From assembly GCA_947491755.1 (NCBI GenBank), contig CANLKV010000001.1, forward strand, positions 186,001-250,000: DNA of 64,000 nt, read 5' to 3'. The stretch comes from an uncultured Nonlabens sp. Its GTDB lineage: Bacteria; Bacteroidota; Bacteroidia; Flavobacteriales; Flavobacteriaceae. The position numbers and the translations under genes are program-made. Numbering within the stretch: position 1 is the stretch's first letter; every line of letters starts with the position of its first letter. The notes beneath the pieces were generated by a model that saw only the letters and a list, made by a program, of their open reading frames with translations, was not told the origin of the DNA and made no database searches. Positions 1-9,033 of the stretch are shown here, in pieces.

Positions 1-952
1 TAGTAAGAATGTCTTTCTTTTTATTAATATGACTGGTTAATGTCTTGCTGCGCGTTTGCATTTTAAAATCGCTGTATTTTATTTTTAAGGTTACTGTTTT
101 ACCGGCCACGTCGTTTTTTGCAAGTCTTTTTTCTATTTCGGTAGCGATTTGATCCAGGCGTTCCATCATAAAGATTTCACTGGAAATATTATCAGAAAAA
201 GTACGCTCTGCTCCCAGTGACTTTCTTATACGGTCTGGTTTTACTTGACTGCGATGAATACCACGAACGATATCGTAATAATATAACCCACTCTTCCCAT
301 AATGCTGAGCTAGAAATTCTTTGGACTTTTTCTTCAAATCAGCGCCTTTAAAAATGCCATGCTCATACATTTTTGCGGCAGTAACCTTTCCTATACCATG
401 AAACTTGCGGATTTCTAACTGTTCTAAAAACTCAAGAACCTCTTCTGGTAGTATGGTTTTCTGTCCGTTAGGCTTATTATAATCGCTAGCAACTTTTGCA
501 ACAAACTTATTGATAGATATACCAGCACTAGCGGTAAGCCCTGTAGTTTGATAAATACGCCTCCTTATGTCATAAGCAATTATGGTAGCACTGGGATAAT
601 TCAATTTGTTTGTTGTGACATCAAGATAGGCCTCGTCCAGTGATAATGGCTCTACTAGATCTGTGTAATCGTGAAATATCTCCCTTATTTGCTGGGATAC
701 TTCCCGGTAGCGTTCAAATCTTGCTTTAACAAAGATGAGGTCTGGACATAGTCGTGCCGCGGTAACGCTGGGCATGGCACTGCGCACCCCATATTTCCTT
801 GCTTCATAACTTGCTGCGGCCACAACCCCACGCTTACTGCTGCCCCCTACAGCCAGCGGCTTGCCCTTCAACTCTGGCGCGTCCAGTTGTTCTACAGATG
901 CATAAAAGGCATCCATATCTACATGTATTATTTTACGTTGTTCCTGTTCCAC
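1..952 (-). CDS. dinB: DNA polymerase IV (Y-family), 3' end cut by window edge
   Basis: Error-prone translesion DNA polymerase acting on damaged or stalled templates. The minus-strand frame is open from a GTG at 952 to the left edge without a stop, so the C-terminus is missing (about 317 residues present; the family usually has 350-400). Near the N-terminus the metal-binding palm motif HVDMDAFYASVEQ is visible, followed by SLDEAYLDVT with the catalytic acidic pair, then the helix-hairpin-helix region around KFHGIGKVTAAKMYE and the start of the little-finger domain. GTG at 952 is chosen because an in-frame TAA lies at 962-964 and the product then starts VEQEQRKIIHVDMD, as expected for DinB. 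A TAnnTTTG box ends only 4 nt before this GTG. The identification is secure; the start is likely. Confidence 0.93.
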   Translation of the reverse strand, partial: MEQEQRKIIHVDMDAFYASVEQLDAPELKGKPLAVGGSSKRGVVAAASYEARKYGVRSAMPSVTAARLCPDLIFVKARFERYREVSQQIREIFHDYTDLVEPLSLDEAYLDVTTNKLNYPSATIIAYDIRRRIYQTTGLTASAGISINKFVAKVASDYNKPNGQKTILPEEVLEFLEQLEIRKFHGIGKVTAAKMYEHGIFKGADLKKKSKEFLAQHYGKSGLYYYDIVRGIHRSQVKPDRIRKSLGAERTFSDNISSEIFMMERLDQIATEIEKRLAKNDVAGKTVTLKIKYSDFKMQTRSKTLTSHINKKKDILT

Positions 953-956
953 TACA

Positions 957-964
957 CAAAATTA
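957..964 (-). promoter_or_regulatory. Bacteroidota -7 box upstream of dinB
   Basis: TAATTTTG on the minus strand matches the Bacteroidota TAnnTTTG promoter consensus and ends 4 nt before the dinB GTG, suggesting a leaderless or nearly leaderless mRNA. I see no TTG at the expected -33 spacing. Confidence 0.4.
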
Positions 965-1217
965 GTCGTTTCACAAGGGATGTCCTTTTGCAAATGATGG
1001 AGTTTTAAGCTCCCATAAGCATATTTCTATGGGTTACATGAGTTGCCGTTTGCTTGGACAAACCTACACGCATTATTTGATCTAATTCCCTAGATTAAAA
1101 AAAGTATAGCAATCCGTTAGATTGGCGCGATCATAATGATCACTACGCTCTTTCACTATAATTTTCTAGCAGCGGTACAGGCTCCATCTGTAGAGCTGTG
1201 ATGCGATCCATACCTAT

Positions 1218-1326
1218 GCGTTAGGGATTGAAATGAAAATCCTTTAAAACACGCCATCTGCGTGGTTAAAGATTGCAGTGTAAAGCCCGACCAGCGAGAG
1301 CCTTGAGCGAGGTGGTAACGCCCTAA
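1218..1326 (+). ncRNA. candidate structured RNA element in the dinB to epimerase intergenic region
   Basis: A 447-bp gap between two divergent genes contains an element with clear pairing potential. A closing pair TTAGGG (1221-1226) / CCCTAA (1321-1326) encloses a hairpin CTTTAA-AA-CACGC (1242-1254), loop CATCT, GCGTG-G-TTAAAG (1260-1271). Then come the unpaired block ATTGCAGTGTAAAGCCCGAC and a second, GC-richer arm containing ACC...GGT, before ACGCCC. The strings GGGATTGAAA...AATCC and AAAGCCCGACC...ACGCCC resemble an element I recall recurring in flavobacterial intergenic regions, possibly the flavo-1 RNA motif; I cannot confirm the name here. The strand is inferred from that resemblance. 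No ORF occupies the element, and I see nothing else in 953-1399. Confidence 0.45.
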
Positions 1327-1399
1327 AAACAGGTGGAATAATCGATGAATTGTGATGAATATAAGAGATCGATAGGTGCTGAATGTCTAATTTAGAACT

Positions 1400-2074
1400 A
1401 TGAAAAAAAAGGGGCTGAGTGCCATTGTTGCTGGCGCTACTGGACTTACTGGATCAATACTGCTACAGCAATTGCTAGATGATTCTAGATATGATGTGGT
1501 GATTACGCTTTCGCGAAAGCGGATACCACAAAAACACCCTAAACTAAATTCTTTTGAGGTGGATTTATTGAATCCTGTCACCTATGAGAATTATTTAAAA
1601 GGCGATCATTTATTTATCTGTACGGGAACCACCAAGGCCAAAACCCCAGATCCTGACCTCTATTACCAGATTGAACATGATTTACCATTAACTGTAGCCC
1701 AGGTAGCTATGAAAAACCAGGTACCATGCGTGGTTGCTATCTCTGCCCTGGGGGCAAATCCAGACAGTCGATTTTTATATAATAGAGGTAAAGGCGCGAT
1801 GGAGCGCGATATTGCACAACTGGACCTGGATCGAGTGTACTTTGTGCAACCAGCACTAATAGGTGGCAAACGGGAAGAGAATAGAGCCTTTGAAACATTC
1901 TGGAAAAAAGTACAACGCCTTATTGATCCATTGCTAGTAGGTAGCTTGAAAAAATACCGAACCATCCATCCAAAAATCATCGCATGTGCGATGATTGAAA
2001 TAGCAATCAACGGTTATCACAAGACACGCATAGAGAGCGATGAGCTAAAAGGAATTGTCTTAAAAACTTCCTGA
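1400..2074 (+). CDS. NAD(P)-binding SDR-like protein (TIP30/atypical epimerase type)
   Basis: 224 residues. The N-terminus has a glycine-rich dinucleotide-binding loop, VAGATGLTGS (about residues 10-19), of an atypical short-chain dehydrogenase fold. Downstream, FICTGTTKAK and VVAISALGANPDSRFLYNRGKGAME (a YNRGK version of the YxxxK motif) match HTATIP2/TIP30-like and NAD-dependent epimerase-like proteins. The substrate is unknown. The 14-bp palindrome lies in frame near residue 37 and encodes the LSRK of TLSRKRIP, in the stretch after the second beta strand where the cofactor-specificity loop usually sits. The gene stands alone, downstream of the candidate RNA element and 66 bp before the PfkB kinase on the same strand. 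The fold is well supported; the function is not. Confidence 0.8.
   Translation: MKKKGLSAIVAGATGLTGSILLQQLLDDSRYDVVITLSRKRIPQKHPKLNSFEVDLLNPVTYENYLKGDHLFICTGTTKAKTPDPDLYYQIEHDLPLTVAQVAMKNQVPCVVAISALGANPDSRFLYNRGKGAMERDIAQLDLDRVYFVQPALIGGKREENRAFETFWKKVQRLIDPLLVGSLKKYRTIHPKIIACAMIEIAINGYHKTRIESDELKGIVLKTS
1507..1520. repeat. dispersed palindrome GCTTTCGCGAAAGC, copy 1
   Basis: Perfect 14-bp copy (16-bp palindrome with flanking C/G) inside the SDR-like gene, read in the LSRK frame. Confidence 0.95.
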
Positions 2075-2115
2075 GCCTTATGCTCGCCTGATCATCATTT
2101 GCCATTTAAAAAGAT

Positions 2116-2123
2116 TATTTTTG
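2116..2123 (+). promoter_or_regulatory. putative -7 box for the PfkB kinase gene
   Basis: TATTTTTG matches TAnnTTTG and lies 17 nt before the ATG at 2141. It supports 2141 rather than the TTG at 2099 as the start. Confidence 0.4.
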
Positions 2124-2140
2124 CCTCAAATTTGATCTTC

Positions 2141-3061
2141 ATGAGTAAACTGGTAGTTGTAGGAACAGTAGCATTTGACGCCATTGAGACCCCTTTTGGC
2201 AAGACTGATAAAATATTAGGAGGTGCAGCCACCTTTATAGGTCTGGCGGCATCGCACTTTCAGACCGAAGTAGGATTAGTAAGTATAGTAGGTGGAGATT
2301 TTCCAGAAAACTACCTAACGATGCTTACCGATAGAGGAATGAATATAGAAGGAATAGAAATTGTTACCGACGGTAAGACTTTTTTCTGGAGTGGTAAATA
2401 CCACAACGACATGAATACCCGTGACACCCTAGCAACAGAACTTAATGTGCTAGCAGATTTTAATCCGGTTGTCCCACCACATTTTAAAGATGCCAATGTA
2501 GTGATGCTGGGTAACTTGCACCCTGCCGTGCAAATGGGTGTGATTGAACAAACCCCAGATGCAGATTTGCACATACTGGACACCATGAATTTCTGGATGG
2601 ATAGCGCACTAGATGCCCTTAAGGAGGTGATCGCTCGTGTAGATGTGATCACCATTAATGACGAGGAAGCCCGTCAACTTTCTGGCGAGTACAGTCTGGT
2701 TACTGCCGCAAAAAAAATACATGAGATGGGGCCTAAATATGTAGTCATTAAAAAAGGAGAACATGGCGCATTGCTATTCCATGATGGCGAGATTTTCTTT
2801 GCACCAGCTTTACCGCTAGAAGAAGTTTTTGACCCGACTGGAGCAGGAGACACATTTGCAGGTGGATTTGCTGGATTTCTAGCAGCAAGTAAAGACTACA
2901 GTTTTGAAAATATGAAACGCGCCATTATTTACGGCTCTAACTTTGCATCATTTGCAGTAGAGAAATTTGGTACAGAGCGTATGCAAAGTGTCACAAATGA
3001 CGAAATTAACAAGCGATTAGAGCAATTTAAAGCGCTCACAAAATTTGAAATTCTTAACTAA
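2141..3061 (+). CDS. PfkB-family carbohydrate/nucleoside kinase
   Basis: 306 residues from the ATG at 2141 (MSKLVVVGTVAFD). An upstream in-frame TTG at 2099 would overlap the promoter box and add residues not expected in the family. The protein shows the ribokinase/PfkB fold: an N-terminal Gly-rich stretch GGAATFIGLAASHF and the C-terminal signature DPTGAGDTFAGGFAGF, with the catalytic Asp in GAGD. It phosphorylates a sugar or nucleoside using ATP; the substrate cannot be read from the sequence. It is followed by a strong hairpin terminator and then by the purine-pathway gene purF, but there is no other context for purine metabolism. Confidence 0.88.
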   Translation: MSKLVVVGTVAFDAIETPFGKTDKILGGAATFIGLAASHFQTEVGLVSIVGGDFPENYLTMLTDRGMNIEGIEIVTDGKTFFWSGKYHNDMNTRDTLATELNVLADFNPVVPPHFKDANVVMLGNLHPAVQMGVIEQTPDADLHILDTMNFWMDSALDALKEVIARVDVITINDEEARQLSGEYSLVTAAKKIHEMGPKYVVIKKGEHGALLFHDGEIFFAPALPLEEVFDPTGAGDTFAGGFAGFLAASKDYSFENMKRAIIYGSNFASFAVEKFGTERMQSVTNDEINKRLEQFKALTKFEILN

Positions 3062-3065
3062 CTAG

Positions 3066-3095
3066 AAAAGCTCGGGAAACTCTCGGGCTTTTTTT
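3066..3095 (+). terminator. rho-independent terminator after the PfkB gene
   Basis: A stem with arms AAAAGCTCGGGA / TCTCGGGCTTTT (two G-U pairs) and an AAC loop is followed by a T run, just after the stop codon and before purF. Confidence 0.8.
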
Positions 3096-3121
3096 AAATT
3101 CAATTATTGTCTTAAAATAAC

Positions 3122-5020
3122 ATGAGCGATCAATTAAAACACGAGTGCGGTATAGCTTTAATACGTTTATTGAAGCCTTTAGAATTTTATAAAGAAAAAT
3201 ACGGCACCGCTTTTTATGGCATCAATAAGATGTACCTGATGATGGAAAAGCAGCACAACCGCGGTCAGGATGGTGCTGGATTTGCTAGTATAAAACTAGA
3301 CGTACAACCAGGACAGCGATACATCTCACGAGTGCGCAGCAACCAGCCGCAACCTATTCAAGATATTTTTGACCAGATCAATCATAGAATCAATGATGAG
3401 TTTGTAGCAAACCCAGCGATTAAAGATGATGTGGCAGCACAAAAAACAAATATTCCATATGTAGGTGAATTGCTCATGGGACATGTGCGTTATGGGACCT
3501 TCGGTAAAAACAGTATTGAGTCTGTACACCCATTCTTACGTCAGAACAACTGGATGCATCGCAATCTAATCATGGCGGGTAACTTTAACATGACTAACGT
3601 TTTCAAACTCTTCAATAAACTAGTAGAGTTAGGACAGCACCCTAAAGACATGGCAGACACGGTCACCGTCATGGAAAAGGTGGGTCACTTTCAAGATCGT
3701 GAGGTAAGAAGACTGTATAAAAAGTTCAAAAAAGAAGGGCTGTCAAAAATTGAAGCTTCTCCTAAAATTGCAGAGCAAATAAATATTGCAAAAATATTGC
3801 GCAAAAGTGCGCGTGACTGGGATGGAGGGTACGCCATGGGAGGACTTATGGGTCATGGCGACGCTTTTTTACTGCGTGACCCAGCAGGAATACGCCCGGC
3901 ATATTACTACAAAGATGACGAGGTGGTTGTTGTAGCAAGCGAGCGACCTGTTATTCAAACCGCTTTTAATGCAAAGTTTGAGGATGTACACGAGCTAGAT
4001 CCTGGCAAAGCTATCATTATTAAAAAAAATGGCGCGGTATCACTAGAGCAAATAAGCGAGCCGCTAGAGCGCAAAGCCTGTTCTTTTGAGCGTATTTATT
4101 TCTCTCGTGGTAGCGATGCAGAGATTTATCAAGAGCGCAAGATGCTAGGAAGATTACTGTTTCCTAAGATCATGGAAAAGATCGACAACGATATTGATAA
4201 TTCTGTATTTTCCTATATTCCTAACACGGCCGAGACTTCATTCTATGGGATGATAGAAGCCGCGCACCAGGTTTTAAATGAGCAAAAAAGAGATGCCATA
4301 CTTGCCGGCGAGGGCAATCTGACTGCAGAGCAAGTGGAGAATACGCTTTCGCGAAAGCTGCGTACCGAAAAAATAGCGATCAAAGATGCTAAGTTGAGAA
4401 CCTTCATCACAGAGGATTCTTCTCGTGACGATCTAGTAGCACATGTTTACGATGTAACCTATGGTGTCGTAAAAAGTACAGATAACCTAGTCATAATTGA
4501 CGACTCCATCGTGCGAGGCACCACACTTAAAAAATCCATCCTTAAAATGATGGACCGCCTCCACCCTAAAAGAATTGTAATTGTGTCTAGCGCGCCGCAA
4601 ATACGGTATCCAGATTGCTATGGAATTGACATGGCACGACTAGAAGGTTTAATCGCTTTCCAGGCAGCATTGCACCTGCACAAAGATCGCGGTACTGAAA
4701 GTATTATTGAGGAGATCTATGAGAAGTGCAAGACCCAACTGGAATATGAGGACCGTGACGTGGTCAACTATGTACAGGAGTTCTACGCACCATTTACTGA
4801 CGAGGAAATCTCAGACAAGATTGCAGAATTGCTCTCTGACGATGACCTCAACGCCAAAGTAGAAATCGTTTACCAAAAAGTAGAAGATCTACACAAGGCC
4901 TGTCCTAAAAACCTTGGCGACTGGTATTTTACAGGTAATTACCCTACAGACGGAGGTAATCGTGTGGTTAATAAAGCTTTTATTAACTTTTTTGAGAAGA
5001 ATGATGAACGGGCTTATTAA
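3122..5020 (+). CDS. purF: amidophosphoribosyltransferase-type protein (PurF, long Bacteroidota form)
   Basis: 632 residues, longer than the roughly 500 of classical PurF. It would catalyse transfer of glutamine-derived ammonia to PRPP, the first step of purine synthesis. Cys9 (HECGIAL) is the probable N-terminal nucleophile after removal of a short propeptide. HNRGQDGAGF (45-54), GHVRYGTFG (120-128) and LRDPAGIRP (251-259) belong to the class II glutaminase domain. The PRPP loop VIIDDSIVRGTT spans residues 457-468. The palindrome copy encodes TLSRKL (408-413), inside a stretch (about 385-430) that looks like an insertion relative to shorter PurF proteins. The gene is flanked by terminators on both sides, so it is probably monocistronic. 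Bacteroidota often carry a second, classical PurF, so this may be a paralogue with a modified role. Confidence 0.85.
   Translation: MSDQLKHECGIALIRLLKPLEFYKEKYGTAFYGINKMYLMMEKQHNRGQDGAGFASIKLDVQPGQRYISRVRSNQPQPIQDIFDQINHRINDEFVANPAIKDDVAAQKTNIPYVGELLMGHVRYGTFGKNSIESVHPFLRQNNWMHRNLIMAGNFNMTNVFKLFNKLVELGQHPKDMADTVTVMEKVGHFQDREVRRLYKKFKKEGLSKIEASPKIAEQINIAKILRKSARDWDGGYAMGGLMGHGDAFLLRDPAGIRPAYYYKDDEVVVVASERPVIQTAFNAKFEDVHELDPGKAIIIKKNGAVSLEQISEPLERKACSFERIYFSRGSDAEIYQERKMLGRLLFPKIMEKIDNDIDNSVFSYIPNTAETSFYGMIEAAHQVLNEQKRDAILAGEGNLTAEQVENTLSRKLRTEKIAIKDAKLRTFITEDSSRDDLVAHVYDVTYGVVKSTDNLVIIDDSIVRGTTLKKSILKMMDRLHPKRIVIVSSAPQIRYPDCYGIDMARLEGLIAFQAALHLHKDRGTESIIEEIYEKCKTQLEYEDRDVVNYVQEFYAPFTDEEISDKIAELLSDDDLNAKVEIVYQKVEDLHKACPKNLGDWYFTGNYPTDGGNRVVNKAFINFFEKNDERAY
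4345..4358. repeat. dispersed palindrome, copy 2
   Basis: Perfect 14-bp copy inside purF, in the LSRK frame (TLSRKL). Confidence 0.95.
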
Positions 5021-5053
5021 AAGACCTGACACAATGATAAAGTCATTGAATTG

Positions 5054-5090
5054 AAAAACCCCCTTTGAACATGGTTCAAAGGGGGTTTTT
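5054..5090. terminator. bidirectional terminator between purF and sod
   Basis: A 17-bp perfect stem (AAAAACCCCCTTTGAAC and its complement) with an ATG loop lies between convergent genes. A and T runs on the two sides let it serve both strands. Confidence 0.9.
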
Positions 5091-5108
5091 ATTTCAATAA
5101 GCTACAGA

Positions 5109-5717
5109 TTATTTGTTCTGTGCATATAGTTTAGAAACTTCTTCCCAATTGATTACGTTAAAGAAAGCCTCAACATAGTCTGGTCTTCTGTTTTGGTAAT
5201 TTAGGTAGTAGGCATGTTCCCATACGTCTAGTCCTAAAATAGGAGTACCGCCGCAACCTACACCCGGCATTAATGGGTTGTCTTGATTAGGACAACCACA
5301 AATCTCTACTGCACCGCCCTCGTGTACGCACAAAAACGCCCATCCAGAACCGAACTGACCTTTGGCAGTCTCAGAAAATTTGTTTTTAAAATCCTCATAG
5401 CTTCCGAATTTTGCATCAATAGCTTTAGCAAGGTCGCCAGTAGGTTGACCGCCACCGTTAGGCGACATGATGTTCCAGAATAATTTATGGTTATAAAAGC
5501 CTCCACCATTATTTCTAACGGCTTTATTTTCCATATCCAGATTGTTCAAGATGTTTTCAATGGTTTTACCTTCATGGTCTGTGCCTTCTATAGCATCATT
5601 AAGTTTACTGGTATAACCCTGGTGATGCTTTGTATGGTGTATTTCCATAGTTTTTGCATCGATATGTGGTTCTAACGCGTCATAGGCGTAGTCTAATTTT
5701 GGTAATTCAAAAGCCAT
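5109..5717 (-). CDS. sodA/sodB: superoxide dismutase, Fe/Mn family
   Basis: 202 residues from the ATG at 5717 ([20 protein letters not shown]). The frame extends upstream to 5753, but MAFELP is the family start. The enzyme converts superoxide to oxygen and hydrogen peroxide. Metal ligands are visible: His in [12 protein letters not shown], His in [11 protein letters not shown], and the Asp and His of [28 protein letters not shown] is typical. The segment [19 protein letters not shown] carries three cysteines, which I believe is common in flavobacterial homologues. The sequence does not settle Fe versus Mn. The gene is convergent with purF across a shared terminator and divergent from the AddA-like gene. 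Confidence 0.95.
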   Translation of the reverse strand: MAFELPKLDYAYDALEPHIDAKTMEIHHTKHHQGYTSKLNDAIEGTDHEGKTIENILNNLDMENKAVRNNGGGFYNHKLFWNIMSPNGGGQPTGDLAKAIDAKFGSYEDFKNKFSETAKGQFGSGWAFLCVHEGGAVEICGCPNQDNPLMPGVGCGGTPILGLDVWEHAYYLNYQNRRPDYVEAFFNVINWEEVSKLYAQNK

Positions 5718-5829
5718 TATAATAGGTTTTAAGTTAATATTTATCAAAACCATAAAGTTATGGTAGTAATAGGATCAAATAAAACGCGACGTGTTATAAT
5801 ATACTTAAAGATGAGCGCAAGAGTTTAAT

Positions 5830-5837
5830 TAACTTTG
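5830..5837 (+). promoter_or_regulatory. -7 box directly before the addA-like gene
   Basis: TAACTTTG fits TAnnTTTG and ends 3 nt before the ATG at 5841. It overlaps the alternative TTG start at 5835, which argues against that start. Confidence 0.5.
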
Positions 5838-5840
5838 AGC

Positions 5841-8800
5841 ATGGCACAAACTTCAACCACATTATACAGCGCCAGTGCTGGTGCTGGCAAGACCTACACT
5901 CTAGCACGCAACTATTTAACGCTTTTATTTCAAAATAGCTTTAACAATGGTTATCGTGAAATTCTAGCTATCACCTTTACAAATAAAGCGGTAGCAGAGA
6001 TGAAAGAGAGGATCCTAGAAAATCTACACGCACTTACGTTTAAAGACATACCACAGCAACTTTATCCCATAAGAGATCACATAAAACAAAATACAGGGCT
6101 CGATGATGAGTCCCTAAGAATAAAGGCAAAGAAAATTCAGCAAAAACTGCTTCACGATTATGCCTCATTCGACATTGTCACTATTGATAGCTTCAACCAT
6201 AGAATCCTGCGCACATTTGCCCGTGAGGTACAGTTGCCAGATGGTTTTGATATCGAGTTAGATAGTAACCGATTGATCTCAAAAGCGATTCATAATTTAC
6301 TGGTACGAGCAGGTAACGATAAGCGATTGACAAAATTGCTAGTCGAATTTTCTATTTCAAAAATTGACGAGGGCAAAAGCTGGGATATTGAGTATGACTT
6401 GCATGCTATTGCAGAGTTGATAAAGAGTGAATCACATTACAACTATTTACAGCAAATTAAAAAGCAAAGCATTGAACAATTTTTAAAGTTGAGAACCACG
6501 CTGAAGGAACGTCTTAAAGGCAGTGAAGAAAGCCTGCTATCGCAGGGTAAAAAGCTTTTTGATAGTTATAATGAACAAGGTCTGACTGTTGCAGATTTTA
6601 AAGGAAAAACTAAGGGTATTTATATGTGGATTAAAAAATTTGCCGATGGCACTATCCCTAGCCTTACCAGACCGGCATATCTTAAAACCGCAATGACATC
6701 ATCAATAAGCGGTACTACAAGCAGCAGCAATGTTGCCATTATTGATAGTTTGCAAGGAGATCTTGTAGCATTAATTCAAAACTACGAGGACCGTATGAGC
6801 AGCTTAATGCTCTATAAAAATGCGCTGTCAAAAATAACGGCATTATCGCTGCTCAATGAACTTGTTAAAGAAATAGGTACCATAAAGACGGAAGAGAGAA
6901 TAGTACCTATTTATGAATTTAACGGTATCCTATCAAAAGAAATAAAAAACCAACCAGCTCCTTTTATATATGAGCGATTAGGGGAACGTTACCGTCACTA
7001 TTTTATTGACGAGTTTCAAGATACAAGCACCATGCAATGGGAAAATTTGATGCCCCTGATTGAAAACCCGCTGGTGCAGTTGCGTGACGACGGTAGCAAA
7101 GGCTCTTTAATGCTAGTAGGCGACGCAAAGCAATCTATTTATCGCTGGCGTGGTGGCGACGCAGATCAATTTTTAGATATATTGAGCAACAGCACACTAT
7201 TTAATCTTGAAAAAAGCAATGAAACTTTAGGTACAAACTGGCGCAGCTATGATCAGATTATCAACTTTAACAATGCCTTTTTCCAACTGTATGGCCAGCA
7301 GCTAGATCATGATGTTTATCAAGACTTATACCTTAATTATTTACATCAACAGACTACTAATAAAACGGGCGGCTACATTCAAATTGATTTTCTAAATAGC
7401 GAGGATGATCGTCTAGAAAATGAGGAAAATACATTACTCAATAGTAACTACCCTATACATGTAAAAAGTCAGATTGACACAGCTATCAATAATGGGTTTG
7501 CGCCGCATGAAATATGTGTGTTAGTACGCAAGAAAAAACAGGGCGATGAGATCGCTCAATACCTGGTTCAGCACGATTATAATGTGGTATCCAGCGATAG
7601 CCTGCTGGTTGCCGCATCACCTCGAGTCCAGCTGTTGGTGCAGTTTATGCGCATGTGCTTGTATCCAGAACAGCAAGAGCCTAGGTATCACTTTTTGCTT
7701 CAATATGCATTGCTGCACGAGATCCTAGAAATTCATGGATTTATTAGCACCCACTTGCACCTAGATCTGTCGCAGCTATGCAGGCAGTTATTAAATGATA
7801 AGGATAGAATGGATATCGCTTTCGCGAAAGCGCCATTATTTCAGGCTACAGAACAAGTTGCAGCTGCCCTAGGTTTATTTGAACATCATGACATGCGTTT
7901 ACAGGCTTTTATGGAATATGTTTTTGAAATGGGATCTAGTTATGAAAAAACAGCCGCAAGTTTTATGGACCAATGGGAGGTAAAACAAGATGCATTAAGT
8001 GTGCCAGCGGCAGAGGATCCTACAGCCATTCAAATCATGACGATTCATAAATCAAAAGGACTGGAGTTTCCTGTAGTCATCGTACCTTATTGTGATGAAT
8101 TACTTGAAAATCCAAAGGATATTACTGGATGGCTTCCTGTAAACCAACAGGATTATGAGGGATTTGAGCATCTATACATATCGTTAAAAAAAGAATGTGT
8201 GGACTATCCTGAGCCTGCACCAACAATGTATCGTGAGCAGCTTGCAAAATCACAAATGGATCAAATAAACACTTTATATGTGGCATTTACACGTGCCAAG
8301 GAACAGTTATATGTAAGCTGTATAGAAAATGAAAAAACAAAAAACAATTACAGCCAACTGCTGCATGATTTTGTTGACAACAATGACTGGCCACTAGAGG
8401 AACACGAATTTTATAAAAGTTTTAAAAATGGGGATGCTGCTCGCGTTTCAACCAGATCAACGATAGAGAGTAGCCAGTTGATGGATCGTTATTATGTTAG
8501 TTCAAGAGAAAATCGAGCAAGCATTGCCACCAGCAAAGGGATGTTATGGGCTAGTGATAGTATAGATGCTATTAATAAAGGAACGCAATTGCATTATTAT
8601 CTGTCGTTGATTGAAGATAGTAACAGCTTTACTAAAGTAGCAAAAGCAATATCGCTGGACCGTTCATTGAGTAAAGAAATACAAGAAGAATTTGTGGCAA
8701 CCATTGACCAATTGATCCATCACAAAGATCTGTCCATATATTACGCGCCAGGTGTTGAAGTGGTCAATGAACGAGCAATTCTAACAGCAAAAGGCCGCTT

Positions 8801-8987
8801 TGTTCCAGACCGATTGGTATTTGACGGTAAGAACATCATAATTATAGATTACAAAACAGGTGCAGAACGTAGTAGCCATAAAGAGCAGGTCAATCAATAT
8901 GATCTTCTACTTACCGAGATGGACTATCAGGTAACCCAGAAAATACTCGTTTATACAGATGATCTTAAGATTTTATCCTGGAAATAG
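5841..8987 (+). CDS. AddA-like UvrD-family helicase-nuclease
   Basis: 1048 residues. Probable helicase/nuclease subunit of the double-strand-break resection complex (RecBCD/AddAB type), acting with the product of 11802-14540. Helicase motifs are in order: Walker A SAGAGKT (12-18), DEFQDT (390-395), VGDAKQSIYRWRGG (from 426), TIHKSKGLEFP (from 734) and LYVAFTRAKEQLY. The C-terminus holds a PD-(D/E)XK nuclease core with IDYKTG (1002-1007; Asp1003, Lys1005) followed by HKEQVNQY. The start is ATG 5841, because a TTG at 5835 lies within the promoter box. The palindrome copy encodes AFAKA (from residue 660) between helicase motifs. kbl and an ompA gene separate this gene from addB. Confidence 0.88.
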   Translation: MAQTSTTLYSASAGAGKTYTLARNYLTLLFQNSFNNGYREILAITFTNKAVAEMKERILENLHALTFKDIPQQLYPIRDHIKQNTGLDDESLRIKAKKIQQKLLHDYASFDIVTIDSFNHRILRTFAREVQLPDGFDIELDSNRLISKAIHNLLVRAGNDKRLTKLLVEFSISKIDEGKSWDIEYDLHAIAELIKSESHYNYLQQIKKQSIEQFLKLRTTLKERLKGSEESLLSQGKKLFDSYNEQGLTVADFKGKTKGIYMWIKKFADGTIPSLTRPAYLKTAMTSSISGTTSSSNVAIIDSLQGDLVALIQNYEDRMSSLMLYKNALSKITALSLLNELVKEIGTIKTEERIVPIYEFNGILSKEIKNQPAPFIYERLGERYRHYFIDEFQDTSTMQWENLMPLIENPLVQLRDDGSKGSLMLVGDAKQSIYRWRGGDADQFLDILSNSTLFNLEKSNETLGTNWRSYDQIINFNNAFFQLYGQQLDHDVYQDLYLNYLHQQTTNKTGGYIQIDFLNSEDDRLENEENTLLNSNYPIHVKSQIDTAINNGFAPHEICVLVRKKKQGDEIAQYLVQHDYNVVSSDSLLVAASPRVQLLVQFMRMCLYPEQQEPRYHFLLQYALLHEILEIHGFISTHLHLDLSQLCRQLLNDKDRMDIAFAKAPLFQATEQVAAALGLFEHHDMRLQAFMEYVFEMGSSYEKTAASFMDQWEVKQDALSVPAAEDPTAIQIMTIHKSKGLEFPVVIVPYCDELLENPKDITGWLPVNQQDYEGFEHLYISLKKECVDYPEPAPTMYREQLAKSQMDQINTLYVAFTRAKEQLYVSCIENEKTKNNYSQLLHDFVDNNDWPLEEHEFYKSFKNGDAARVSTRSTIESSQLMDRYYVSSRENRASIATSKGMLWASDSIDAINKGTQLHYYLSLIEDSNSFTKVAKAISLDRSLSKEIQEEFVATIDQLIHHKDLSIYYAPGVEVVNERAILTAKGRFVPDRLVFDGKNIIIIDYKTGAERSSHKEQVNQYDLLLTEMDYQVTQKILVYTDDLKILSWK
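7818..7831. repeat. dispersed palindrome, copy 3
   Basis: Perfect copy (16 bp with flanks) inside the AddA-like gene, in the AFAKA frame (DIAFAKAP). Confidence 0.95.
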
Positions 8988-9002
8988 AATCGCACAAGTG
9001 CT

Positions 9003-9010
9003 TACCTTTG
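9003..9010 (+). promoter_or_regulatory. putative -7 box for kbl
   Basis: TACCTTTG fits TAnnTTTG and lies 23 nt before the kbl ATG, in the 46-bp gap after the AddA-like gene. Confidence 0.4.
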
Positions 9011-9033
9011 TTTTAAATTACAAATAATAAACT

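Noticed and set aside
799..1008. Plus-strand ORF of 69 codons in the dinB region
   Set aside because: It overlaps dinB on the opposite strand, which has clear polymerase IV motifs.
5835..5840. TTG start of the AddA-like gene at 5835
   Set aside because: It lies inside the TAACTTTG promoter box; the ATG at 5841 gives the usual N-terminus.
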